Assembly: GCA_947632125.1 (NCBI GenBank) | Contig: CANRNV010000012.1 | Span: 1 to 35,626, forward strand | Direction of reading: 5' to 3' | From: an uncultured Clostridia bacterium | GTDB lineage: Bacteria > Bacillota > Clostridia > Christensenellales > Pumilibacteraceae | Length of the DNA stretch: 35,626 nt | Part shown: positions 1-7,072 of the stretch, one piece after another | Layout: each line of letters starts with the position of its first letter | Position numbering within the stretch: the stretch's first letter is position 1 | Position numbers and translations under genes: made by a program | The notes under the pieces: generated by a model | The model's input: the letters and a program-made list of their open reading frames with translations, nothing else | Database searches by the model: none | Told to the model about the DNA's origin: nothing

Positions 1-420
1 ACAAAAACTTTAATTGGCGGGCGTACATTGTGTTTCTTCTCTAACTCCGTTTCGCGGGGGTTTGCTTTTTGAAAAAAAGTAACCAAAAAACTTTTAAGGG
101 CGGGCGTATGCTACGTTTCTTCCCTAACTCCGTTTCGCTTGGGGGTTTGCTTTTTGAAAAAAGCAGAGCAAAAACTTTTATGGGCGGGCGTACATTGCGT
201 TTCTTCCTTTACCCGTTTCGCTTGGGAGTCTGCTTTTTTGTAAAAAGCAGAACAAAAACTTTAATTGGCGGGCGTACATTGTGTTTCTTCTCTAACTCCG
301 TTTCGCGGGGGTTTGCTTTTTGAAAAAAGCAGAGCAAAAACTTTTATGGGCGGGCGTATGCTACGTTTCTTCTCTAACACCGTTTCGCTTGGGCATGGGT
401 GTACGCTGCGTTTCTGTATT
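1..420. repeat. Tandem array of ~83-bp units
   Basis: The core GGCGGGCGTA recurs at 16, 99, 183, 267 and 349, giving unit lengths of 83, 84, 84 and 82 bp; a degenerate sixth unit fades out by about 420. Each unit also contains a GTTTCTTC..CTAAC..CCGTTTCGC block and most contain GCTTTTTGAAAAAAGCAGAGCAAAAAC. The segment beginning near 251 is nearly identical to the one at position 1, so a three-unit (~251 bp) higher-order period is also visible. The window starts inside the array, so its true length is unknown. The AAAAAG..AGCAAAAACTTTT part of the unit is the same sequence as the left arm of the palindromic element at 35477-35626. Confidence 0.9.
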
Positions 421-461
421 TGCGCTGTTTTTCATTAATGTGTTATCATAAGGCGAATCCC

Positions 462-508
462 CTCAGGCGGCGCAAGCTTTGCTGTGCGCCGCCAGCCCCC
501 CTTAGCGC
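462..508. repeat. GC-rich REP-like hairpin
   Basis: GGCGGCGCA (466-474) and TGCGCCGCC (485-493) form a perfect 9-bp stem around a 10-nt loop. It is bordered by CCCCTCA on the left and AGCCCCCCTTAG on the right. The CCCTCA-stem-AGCCCCC frame resembles dispersed palindromic repeats that occur between genes in gut Clostridia; that resemblance is from memory and not verified. It could alternatively be a plain transcription terminator, but it has no T-tract on either side. Confidence 0.55.
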
Positions 509-522
509 GCCGCAATAATTCA

Positions 523-665
523 CTCGCTTGCGATACTTGTACGCAAGCGAAGAGGAGCAAGCAAGCGTAAACGGCTCGTTTGCGAATTTATTCGCAAACA
601 GCCAATCGGGGTCCCCACGAGATACTTGTACTCGTGGGGTGAGAATAGCGCCGCCTGCGACGAAG
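523..665 (+). repeat. Three-hairpin module, copy 1
   Basis: Three hairpins follow one another. The first is TCGCTTGCG (524-532), loop ATACTTGTA, CGCAAGCGA (542-550). The second is GTTTGCGAA (578-586), loop TTTA, TTCGCAAAC (591-599), extended by an outer GGC/GCC pair. The third is CCCCACGAG (613-621), loop ATACTTGTA, CTCGTGGGG (631-639). Hairpins 1 and 3 share one 9-nt loop on unrelated stems. GGGG at 608-611, just before the third hairpin, could compete for its CCCC arm. A second copy lies at 859-1006. Orientation is arbitrary. Confidence 0.85.
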
Positions 666-857
666 CCAAGGGCGGCCTTTCTTTACGGAAGCTTCGCATA
701 AAACCCCTAAAACGGTACCTGTTAAATTGAACAATTTAGTTTTCTTAACTATATAAATATGTTAAAATAAAATTACCAAGCAAATATCGCCAAATATTGC
801 TTGATAAAGCAAAATAACCATTAACATTAAATCAAGCGGTCAATCTTAAATAACGAA
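666..857. other. AT-rich spacer between the two hairpin modules
   Basis: No gene is visible here. The right part is strongly AT-rich and holds small inverted repeats: TAAATTG/CAATTTA (723-738, 2-nt loop) and CAAGCAA/TTGCTTG (777-783 and 797-803). The left part has CGAAGC (661-666) facing GCTTCG (691-696). No promoter that would serve a neighbouring gene was found. It may be simple spacer DNA between duplicated modules or part of a larger repeat unit. Confidence 0.4.
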
Positions 858-858
858 A

Positions 859-1006
859 CTCGCTTGCGTTAACAAGTAACGCAAGCGAAGAGGAGCAGGC
901 AAGCGTAAACGGCTGGCTCGTTTGCGAATTTATTCGCAAACAGCCGATCGGGGTCCCCACGAGATACTTGTACTCGTGGGGTTAAATAGCGACGCCTGCG
1001 ACGAAA
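859..1006 (+). repeat. Three-hairpin module, copy 2
   Basis: This is a close copy of 523-665, displaced by about 335 bp. Hairpin 1 is TCGCTTGCGTT (860-870), loop AACAAGT, AACGCAAGCGA (878-888). Hairpin 2 is GTTTGCGAA/TTCGCAAAC around TTTA (about 919-940). Hairpin 3 is CCCCACGAG (955-963), loop ATACTTGTA (964-972), CTCGTGGGG (973-981). Hairpins 2 and 3 are unchanged from copy 1. The loop of hairpin 1 now reads ACAAGT, the reverse complement of ACTTGT in copy 1. Both copies end in a GCCTGCGACGAA tail. Confidence 0.85.
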
Positions 1007-1026
1007 GGGCGCCTTTTTAGCGGCGT

Positions 1027-1160
1027 CGCTTCGCTCCGTTAAAATGCTATTGCAAAACAGTGCGCAAAAAATTTGAGCGCCGCATTGGAAAGAATTTTCC
1101 AATGCGGCGCCCTCAAAAGTTTTTTGAGCAACTTTTTTACAAAAAAGTTGCAAAAAGAAT
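1027..1160 (-). repeat. Dispersed palindromic element, copy A
   Basis: A long imperfect palindrome directly 3' of the surface-protein gene. Outer arms CAAAAAATTTGAGCGC (1065-1080) and GCGCCCTCAAAAGTTTTTTG (1107-1126) pair with two 2-nt bulges. The inner arms CGCATTGGAAA (1081-1091) and TTTCCAATGCG (1096-1106) pair perfectly around GAAT. A separate hairpin GCAACTTTTTT/AAAAAAGTTGC (1128-1151) lies beside it, and GCTTCGCTCCG (1028-1038) marks the far end. Read on the minus strand, the main stem ends in a T-run, so it could terminate the surface-protein transcript. It matches 35477-35626 in inverted orientation. Confidence 0.85.
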
Positions 1161-1170
1161 ATTTTTAATC

Positions 1171-4100
1171 TTACTCGTCGAAGTCGTTGATGTCGTCGCG
1201 GCGCTCTTTTTTACTCTTAGGCGTGGGAGCAGCGGCAGCGGGTGCTTCGGGTTTTTGCTCGTCCGAATCAGCGGGCGCGGGAGTTTCGGCGGGTTCGTCG
1301 TCGTTAAACGCTTCGACATCTTGTTCGATGACGGGTGCGTTTTCGTCCTTATTATCGACGGTATCGTCGAACGCCGTGGTTTCGTCCTTTTCGTCGCCGG
1401 CAGTGCCGTATCTTCTATCGTACGAATTGAGTTGGTGACGTTTCTGCTTCCTCGACGCCTTTTCGACTATCGAGCGGATCGCCGTACCTACTACCGCAAG
1501 CACGATGGCGACGCCGAACAGAATAGAGGGGATAAGCCACCATCTTTCGGTATCGTTGCCGACGGGAGTTGTGGTTTCTTCGTCGCCGGTGTCACTGTCG
1601 TCGTCATTGTTGTCGTCGCTGTTTTCCTCATCGGCTGTGACGTGATTGTCTACTATTTTAAGCAGGTCGGTTTCTTCGAGTTCGTCCATACTTCCGCCCA
1701 AGTTTTCGACCGCGAACTCGGCGATGTAGATGCTGCCGGAGACGCGCCTGTTGGAGTAGGCGGTGTCACCGAGCGACACTCTCAAATACAGCGTCGTGGT
1801 TTCGTCGGAAGTTTGGAAGTAGAATTGATAGGGACGAAATTCGAGCTCGCCCTTATAGTCGAGCGTGGACTTGATGTCGGTGAAGTTTGCCGCATCGTAC
1901 TTGCCGTCGCCCACGAACTGAATGCTCGCACCGTAGCTTGCGTCGTTGTCCTCGAGTTTGACCGCCAATTGAAGCGTAACCATATAATATGCGTCGGCTT
2001 CGAGTTTTATGGGATTGATAAATTGCGAGGTCACAGCCGAATTGAAAGATTGAAGCATGTAGACCATACCGAACTTGGTGTCGCTTTCGAGATTGTCGTA
2101 AGCCTTGGTGACGTAGGTGGGAATATTGCCGCCGTCGTAGTTGTCGTCCTTATTGTGGGGATCGAACACGCCGTGACGATAGTTGTAATTGCCGTTCTCG
2201 CCGACCGTGCCGGTCGTTATCGCCCAATTGGTGGATTCCTTGATGGCGTTTTTGTCCGAGTTGTCGTACCCGTAAAATTCGAGCGACCTGAACGAATACA
2301 TGTCATAGGTGGGGTTAAAGCGCCTCTCGGACTTGAACTGCTCGAGTTTGGCGTCATATTCGCCGTCGCCGAGGGTGGTGAAAGCGGCTTCGGCAACGTA
2401 AATATTACCGCTCGCCGCAGCGTCCTCTCTGCCCAAAGCGATGTTGAGTTGCACGTTGTAATCGGTGCCCGTGCCCGTGCTGAACGGCTCGTCGCCCTCG
2501 ATATAGAACTCGAAAGTTTCGAAGTTGTTGTGCGTCGTCATGATGTTCTTTATCGAAGAGATGACCTTGCCCTCGGTGGTTAGCCACAAATTCGCGCCCG
2601 AACCGGTCATTTCGGTAGCGTACAAGGTGACGCTGACTTTGAACTCGTGCGAGTTGGTTATCGAAACGGTGGGGGAGGTGTAGCCGAAGTATCCGCTGTT
2701 CCTCGTGGCAAGCATAAGCATGCTCGGGTGCGTAACGGAGTTGATGTCCACGTCGGCAGCTTGCGAAACGGGATTGGGAACGTCGTAGTAAGAAGCGATG
2801 TTTTTGTTGTAGTGATCTTCGCCCGTAAGGATTATTCCGCTTGCGCCGTCGTCGGCATTACCGATAGCCGACCACTCCACGGGCTTCCAAAGCGTGGGAC
2901 CCTTGTAGCTTTCGGCATTGAAGAATCTGCCGTTGCTTATAGTGGTGGAGGGCTCGGCGTCAAAGGTGACTTCGGTTCCGCCGCTGACGTTGTTGGTGTA
3001 AAAGTCGTAGGTCACTTCCTCCAAGGTAACGTCGTCGAACATGACCGTGCCCTTGCAATTGCTCGAATAGCCGAGCCAGCATTGCAGGCTGACCTTGCAC
3101 TCTTTGGAGTACGAGCCTTTAAGGAAGAAAGAGTACTTTTGCCAACCGTACCTTGCCATCATATCGTCGCCCGACGAAATATCGCCGATCGAAACGGGCG
3201 GCAATTCGAAATCGTTGAAAGGTATGTTGTTTTCGCCCACTACGACGAGGGCTGCGTTGCCGCTCGAAAAGTCCATCGTCTTTGCCCAGGTGCTGAGGCG
3301 ATAGAACTTGTTGGGCTCTATGGTGAATTGCTTGGTTTGAACGTACACGCTCGAGGGGCTCTCGTCGGCTTTTAATATAAGGATATCTCTGTCGTCCACA
3401 AAGGCGTTGGTGCCCTTGTAGGTGTAGGGATTTTCGGAAAGTTCGATAAGGTTGTCCCCGTTGAAATCCTCGCCGATGGTGAACGTGTCGACAAACTTCG
3501 GAGTACCCGAATAGTCGGTGTCGTCCTTAAAGCCCACGGTCAGATCTTTCAATCCGTTGTCGAAATATTCGTGGTCGACATCGGCGTCGATGATCCCGAC
3601 TGCCTCTTTTTCCGCATCGTAAACGCAGATGCGGTCGCCGAGAACGGAAGTTTCGTTGTTGAAAGCGTTTGCCGAAAGGCGGGTCAAAACGACGTTGTCG
3701 AAGAACGCATATCCCTCGGAGGGGGTTATCCTTTCCATATAGTCGGATTCGCCCGGCTCACCGAAAGTGTAGCTGTCGCCGACTTGAAGCTTGACCGACG
3801 CCGTTACCGTGTTTTGAGCGGTGGCAACGAAAATGGTGTAAAGGCGGAAGCCGTTGGTTTCGTCGGTCACCGCGTCGACATCAGACGTATCGATGTTCCA
3901 AAATCCGATGTCGTGCTCGAAGCCGCTGAGCTTTACGACCGCGCCGGTGTCCTGAGCGAAGCTGCCCGTTTTTACCCACGCGGTGAGCTTGTAAAAGCTG
4001 TTGGCGGCAAGCGTAACCGAGTCCGAAGTAAAGCCGTAAGCCGTGCCTCGGGGCGTGTGCGTCCTGTTGTTGGTGTTTATCATCAGCACGCAGGTGTTGG

Positions 4101-4476
4101 TGCCCGGATAGAGCTGCTCGTTTTTGCCGAAAGGCGTAACGGGCTTGGTATTGGCGTATTCGGAGTAGAGATCGAGACCGGTGGTCGTAAGGAATTCCTC
4201 TTTGCTTACGGAGCTCGAACCGAGGTTGACTATGCCGGCGATGGGTTGTTCCTTAAAATCACCGACGGGCGCGCCGACCCAATTGGCGGAAACGCCCACA
4301 ATAGCCGATCCGCTGACGTTAAACTGTCCGTCGCTTATATTGACGGAAGTGTCGTAGTCCTTTACGGCGTCCTCTGCCTTTGCCGAAGCGGGTACTATCG
4401 CACACGTAACGGCGAAGAACAGCACGACGATCAGGCTGAGCATAAAATAAAATCGTTTTTTCATGTTATTCATCAT
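1171..4476 (-). CDS. Large cell-surface protein with four carbohydrate-binding-like modules
   Basis: A 1101-aa single-pass surface protein. Residues 5-34 are a signal peptide (KKR, hydrophobic core, cleavage near ASAKA). Four beta-sandwich-like modules lie at about 125-270, 350-490, 580-705 and 790-930. The first two begin with an FYKLTAWVKT / FYRLSTWAKT-type strand and end in FFDNVVL / MFDDVTL, a pattern typical of CBM4/9-like domains. An acidic Asp/Glu/Thr linker (940-975) leads to one membrane helix (979-1000). A ~100-aa cytoplasmic tail rich in Asp, Glu, Pro and Ala follows. No catalytic domain or LPXTG motif was seen. ATG-ATG at the 5' end lies just after AAAAGGTG. It is divergent from the TauE genes. 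The likely role is polysaccharide binding at the cell surface; the exact function is unknown. Confidence 0.85.
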   Translation of the reverse strand: MMNNMKKRFYFMLSLIVVLFFAVTCAIVPASAKAEDAVKDYDTSVNISDGQFNVSGSAIVGVSANWVGAPVGDFKEQPIAGIVNLGSSSVSKEEFLTTTGLDLYSEYANTKPVTPFGKNEQLYPGTNTCVLMINTNNRTHTPRGTAYGFTSDSVTLAANSFYKLTAWVKTGSFAQDTGAVVKLSGFEHDIGFWNIDTSDVDAVTDETNGFRLYTIFVATAQNTVTASVKLQVGDSYTFGEPGESDYMERITPSEGYAFFDNVVLTRLSANAFNNETSVLGDRICVYDAEKEAVGIIDADVDHEYFDNGLKDLTVGFKDDTDYSGTPKFVDTFTIGEDFNGDNLIELSENPYTYKGTNAFVDDRDILILKADESPSSVYVQTKQFTIEPNKFYRLSTWAKTMDFSSGNAALVVVGENNIPFNDFELPPVSIGDISSGDDMMARYGWQKYSFFLKGSYSKECKVSLQCWLGYSSNCKGTVMFDDVTLEEVTYDFYTNNVSGGTEVTFDAEPSTTISNGRFFNAESYKGPTLWKPVEWSAIGNADDGASGIILTGEDHYNKNIASYYDVPNPVSQAADVDINSVTHPSMLMLATRNSGYFGYTSPTVSITNSHEFKVSVTLYATEMTGSGANLWLTTEGKVISSIKNIMTTHNNFETFEFYIEGDEPFSTGTGTDYNVQLNIALGREDAAASGNIYVAEAAFTTLGDGEYDAKLEQFKSERRFNPTYDMYSFRSLEFYGYDNSDKNAIKESTNWAITTGTVGENGNYNYRHGVFDPHNKDDNYDGGNIPTYVTKAYDNLESDTKFGMVYMLQSFNSAVTSQFINPIKLEADAYYMVTLQLAVKLEDNDASYGASIQFVGDGKYDAANFTDIKSTLDYKGELEFRPYQFYFQTSDETTTLYLRVSLGDTAYSNRRVSGSIYIAEFAVENLGGSMDELEETDLLKIVDNHVTADEENSDDNNDDDSDTGDEETTTPVGNDTERWWLIPSILFGVAIVLAVVGTAIRSIVEKASRKQKRHQLNSYDRRYGTAGDEKDETTAFDDTVDNKDENAPVIEQDVEAFNDDEPAETPAPADSDEQKPEAPAAAAPTPKSKKERRDDINDFDE

Positions 4477-4546
4477 ACACCTTTTATTTTGAATATTGAC
4501 TATGCCTACTTGGTTTTTTGGATTGGCATATATGCATACAAACTAT

Positions 4547-4575
4547 ATTATATACTATTTGACATTATTTTGCAA
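4547..4575 (-). promoter_or_regulatory. Sigma-A promoter of the surface-protein gene
   Basis: On the minus strand TTGCAA (4570-4575) and TATAAT (4547-4552) are 17 bp apart. This leaves a 5' leader of about 65 nt before the surface-protein start. A perfect -10 and ideal spacing make this a strong candidate. Confidence 0.75.
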
Positions 4576-4662
4576 ACAAATAAAGGTAAATATTTAATCT
4601 TTTTTTAATGTTTTGCCGGTCAATGTAATTATTTTGCTCTAAGAAAGGCAAAACTATTTACG

Positions 4663-5028
4663 ATGAAAGGAACAATGAAAAAAGCGATAATGATACTCGG
4701 CGGCGGAGCGATCGGTTTTGCCAACGGTTTCTTCGGCGGCGGAGGCGGTATGCTTTGCGTGCCTCTGCTCGAAGGTCCGCTCGGCGAGCCTACCAAGACC
4801 GCTCATGCCACCGCCATGCTCATAATTTTACCCATCTCCTTGGCGAGCGCCGTCACCTACGCGTTGAGCGGCTCCGTCGATGTGGGACTGTGCGTAAAAG
4901 TCGGGATTGGAGTGATCGCGGGCGGGATAGCGGGCGCATTGCTCCTTAAAAAGCTCAATTCGACGGCGGTATCGATCGTCTTTGCTTTGATCATGGCGGC
5001 GGCGGGGATAAGGATGGCGTTCTTTTGA
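4663..5028 (+). CDS. TauE/SafE-family permease, N-terminal half protein
   Basis: A 121-aa hydrophobic protein with about four membrane helices. It carries the glycine-rich TauE/SafE (former DUF81) signature GFFGGGGGMLCVPLL near residues 22-36. Family members, proposed anion or sulfonate exporters, are normally ~250 aa with two such repeats, so this is one half. Its stop codon overlaps the TTG start of the next gene (TTGA, 5025-5028), implying coupled translation and a two-chain transporter. ATG at 4663 is used here; ATG at 4675 (AAAGG just upstream, but very close) is an alternative. The substrate cannot be told from sequence. Confidence 0.85.
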   Translation: MKGTMKKAIMILGGGAIGFANGFFGGGGGMLCVPLLEGPLGEPTKTAHATAMLIILPISLASAVTYALSGSVDVGLCVKVGIGVIAGGIAGALLLKKLNSTAVSIVFALIMAAAGIRMAFF

Positions 5029-5414
5029 TCCTGTACGTTTTGGTCGGAATAGCGGGCGGCATCGTGGGCGGAATGGGAATGGGAGGCGGAACGCTGCTTA
5101 TACCGCTTCTCACCGTCTTTTGCTCGGTCGAGCAGCACGCGGCTCAGGCGTGCAATCTGATAGTTTTTATCCCCATGTCGATCGTAGCCATAATCATCCA
5201 TGCGAAAAACGGACTTATAAGCGGCAAATACTTTTGGTGGACGGCGTTGCCCGCAGCCGCCGCGGGCGTATTGGCGTCACTTGCTTGCAAGCGGCTCGGC
5301 GGTGAGGAACTGCAAAGGTGGTTCGGGATATTTTTGCTTTTACTAAGCGTGTATCAATTCGTTTCGGCGATCGTCGCCGCAGTTAAAAATAAAAGGAAAG
5401 GGAAAGAGAAATGA
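5025..5414 (+). CDS. TauE/SafE-family permease, C-terminal half protein
   Basis: A 129-aa membrane protein with about four helices. It repeats the signature of its upstream partner (GGIVGGMGMGGGTLLIPLL, residues 11-29) and ends in a basic KNKRKGKEK tail. It starts with TTG at 5025, inside the stop codon of the previous gene, and its own stop overlaps the next start (ATGA, 5411-5414). The two halves sum to 250 aa, the usual length of one TauE/SafE protein. There is a true stop between them and the frames differ, so this is either a stable two-gene arrangement or a frameshifted ancestor; the tidy start/stop overlap favours the former. Confidence 0.85.
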   Translation: MILYVLVGIAGGIVGGMGMGGGTLLIPLLTVFCSVEQHAAQACNLIVFIPMSIVAIIIHAKNGLISGKYFWWTALPAAAAGVLASLACKRLGGEELQRWFGIFLLLLSVYQFVSAIVAAVKNKRKGKEK

Positions 5415-6154
5415 AAAAGATTTTTGCGACAATGTTTGTTTTTGCGTTTTCGCTTTGTTGCCTTTCGCTCGTCGGATGCAACGAGGAACAAAAGGAGGGC
5501 AAGGCGGTGGTCTACGGCGTCACCGGCTTTTGCCCCGTCCGTATCGAGATGACGGTCGACGGCGACGGAAAGGTCGGCTCCGTCGAAATCGACGAGTATT
5601 TGTCGGTCTACGACATAGGCAAGCTTACTTATGAGGACGGGAAGTACGTTAAGTGCGGCGTCCCCGTGCCCGAAAAGGACGGTTATGCGCAATTCGTGCG
5701 GGTGGGGGAAGTCGTCTTTACCTATCATGACGATAGATATGCCTCCGAAAACGAGGACTTCGGCGACTATATCGAGCAAAACGAGGCGCAATATATCCAT
5801 TCGCTCGTTACGGGCGACTTCGACATTCAAGACGGCTCCGGCACCGACCTCGGCGTCCCCTTTGACGTGTACGACAGGCACAAGATAAAAAAGACCGAGT
5901 GGGCGGACAAGATGAAGAACGGCTATCACGAGGGCAACGAGTATCCCGTCGGTTGGAAAGAGGATATGTACAACCTCATCACGCACATAAAAAACCACGG
6001 CTTTTACTCTTACACGGGTGAAGAAAAGGCGGATGAGGGCGACAGCTTCAAAGTGGGCGGCTTCGACACTCTCGTTTCGCAACGGAACTTTCACGACTAT
6101 ATGCGGATCGCCTTAAAGGCGTACGACAAAGCGTGCGAAAATATAAAAGAATAA
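5411..6154 (+). CDS. Lipoprotein with a possible divergent FMN-binding-like domain
   Basis: A 247-aa predicted lipoprotein: KK, a hydrophobic stretch and lipobox LVGC put the lipidated Cys at position 23. The strong ribosome site GGAAAGGGAAAG precedes the ATG, which overlaps the previous stop. The start of the mature chain (YGVTGFCPVRIEMTVDGDGKVGSVEIDE) resembles FMN_bind-type domains, and the C-terminus (FDTLVSQRNFHDYMRIALKAYDKA) resembles the segment after the flavinylated Thr of that family. The canonical S-G-A-T is absent, so flavin attachment is doubtful. Overlap with the two permease genes suggests it works with the TauE/SafE pair, possibly as an extracytoplasmic binding or redox partner. 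The function is unproven. Confidence 0.7.
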   Translation: MKKIFATMFVFAFSLCCLSLVGCNEEQKEGKAVVYGVTGFCPVRIEMTVDGDGKVGSVEIDEYLSVYDIGKLTYEDGKYVKCGVPVPEKDGYAQFVRVGEVVFTYHDDRYASENEDFGDYIEQNEAQYIHSLVTGDFDIQDGSGTDLGVPFDVYDRHKIKKTEWADKMKNGYHEGNEYPVGWKEDMYNLITHIKNHGFYSYTGEEKADEGDSFKVGGFDTLVSQRNFHDYMRIALKAYDKACENIKE

Positions 6155-6185
6155 GCGTTTCGATCGGTTCTATATTTACCTCAAT

Positions 6186-6218
6186 GCTCATACCATAAAG
6201 CGTGGTGTGGGCTTTTTG
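6186..6218 (+). terminator. Intrinsic terminator of the TauE-lipoprotein operon
   Basis: GCTCATACCA and TGGTGTGGGC (6186-6212) pair over 10 bp, with two G-U pairs, around a 7-nt loop. TTTTT follows directly. It lies 32 bp after the lipoprotein stop. Confidence 0.75.
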
Positions 6219-6297
6219 TGCGATATTATCATCAAATTTTCGACAAAGAAATTAAGCAAACTCATTTAATTTTGTGTTATTATAGGAGTATGAAAAA

Positions 6298-7065
6298 GTG
6301 AGGTTCGTTTTAGTCCGAAAATCGACCGCCGTCAAGGTCTTGCTCTTGATCATCGTTGCGGTCATAGCTTTTTGCGGCTGCTACTACACGGGCAGCGCGG
6401 TCGTTTGGCAAAACAAGACGGTAAGAAGCTTGCCCATCTATCGGGTGGGGACCGAGGACAAGGTCGTCGCGCTCTCGTTTGATGCCGCCTGGGGTGCGGA
6501 TAACACGCTTAAAATTCTCGACACGTTGACCGATTACGACATCAAGGCGAATTTTTTCGTCGTCGGGTTTTGGGCGGAGAAGTACGCCGACAAGCTCAAA
6601 ACACTGAGCGAAAGCGGCAGAGTGGAGATAGGTACGCACAGCAACACCCATCCGCACATGAGCAAACTGAGTAAGGAAGCGATAAGGCCGGAACTTACGA
6701 CTTCGATGTCGCTTATAGAGGAGATCACGGGCGTTCGTCCCGAGCTTTTCCGGGCGCCGTTCGGCGACTACAACGACACGCTCATCGACACGGCAAAGGA
6801 GGAGGGACTGTTTACCATACAGTGGGACGTGGACAGCCTTGATTGGAAAAATTTGAGCGCATCGGACATTGCCGTAAGGGTGCTTAAAGGGGTGCGCGGC
6901 GGTAGCATAGTGCTTATGCACAACGACGGCAAGCACACGCTCGAAGCCCTCCCGCTCGTTATCGAGGGGTTAAAGAACAAGGGCTTCACCTTTAAGACGA
7001 TCGGCGAGATGATTTATAGAGAAAATTTTACCATCGCTCACGATGGGACGCAGATAAGGAGCTAA
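6298..7065 (+). CDS. Polysaccharide deacetylase, PdaB-like
   Basis: A 255-aa CE4-family deacetylase with one N-terminal membrane anchor (residues 12-30). The NodB-homology motifs are in order: SFDAAWG (60-66), zinc-site HSNTHPH (114-120), RAPFGDY (152-158), DVDSLDW (177-183) and LMHND (206-210). The second Asp of the classic TFDDGP motif is replaced, as in the sporulation protein PdaB of Bacillus, which acts on peptidoglycan or cortex. GTG at 6298 is preferred: AGGAG (6284-6288) is 9 nt upstream, whereas the nearer ATG at 6290 opens only a three-codon frame. The PdaB assignment supports a spore-forming or formerly spore-forming host. It is followed 7 bp later by the ssDNA-binding gene. Confidence 0.88.
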   Translation: MRFVLVRKSTAVKVLLLIIVAVIAFCGCYYTGSAVVWQNKTVRSLPIYRVGTEDKVVALSFDAAWGADNTLKILDTLTDYDIKANFFVVGFWAEKYADKLKTLSESGRVEIGTHSNTHPHMSKLSKEAIRPELTTSMSLIEEITGVRPELFRAPFGDYNDTLIDTAKEEGLFTIQWDVDSLDWKNLSASDIAVRVLKGVRGGSIVLMHNDGKHTLEALPLVIEGLKNKGFTFKTIGEMIYRENFTIAHDGTQIRS

Positions 7066-7072
7066 AATACTT

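Noticed and set aside
69..323. 84-aa reading frame with repeated KSRAKTFMGGRTLRFF-like units
   Set aside because: It exists only because three array units are 84 bp, a multiple of three; it has no ribosome site and falls out of frame where the unit is 82 bp.
869..1153. 94-aa minus-strand frame over the repeats
   Set aside because: It runs through both repeat families, with no ribosome site and no protein-like pattern.
1060..2583. 507-aa plus-strand frame
   Set aside because: Antisense to the surface-protein gene, low-complexity Val/Arg-rich translation, no ribosome site; it reflects the codon bias of the real gene.
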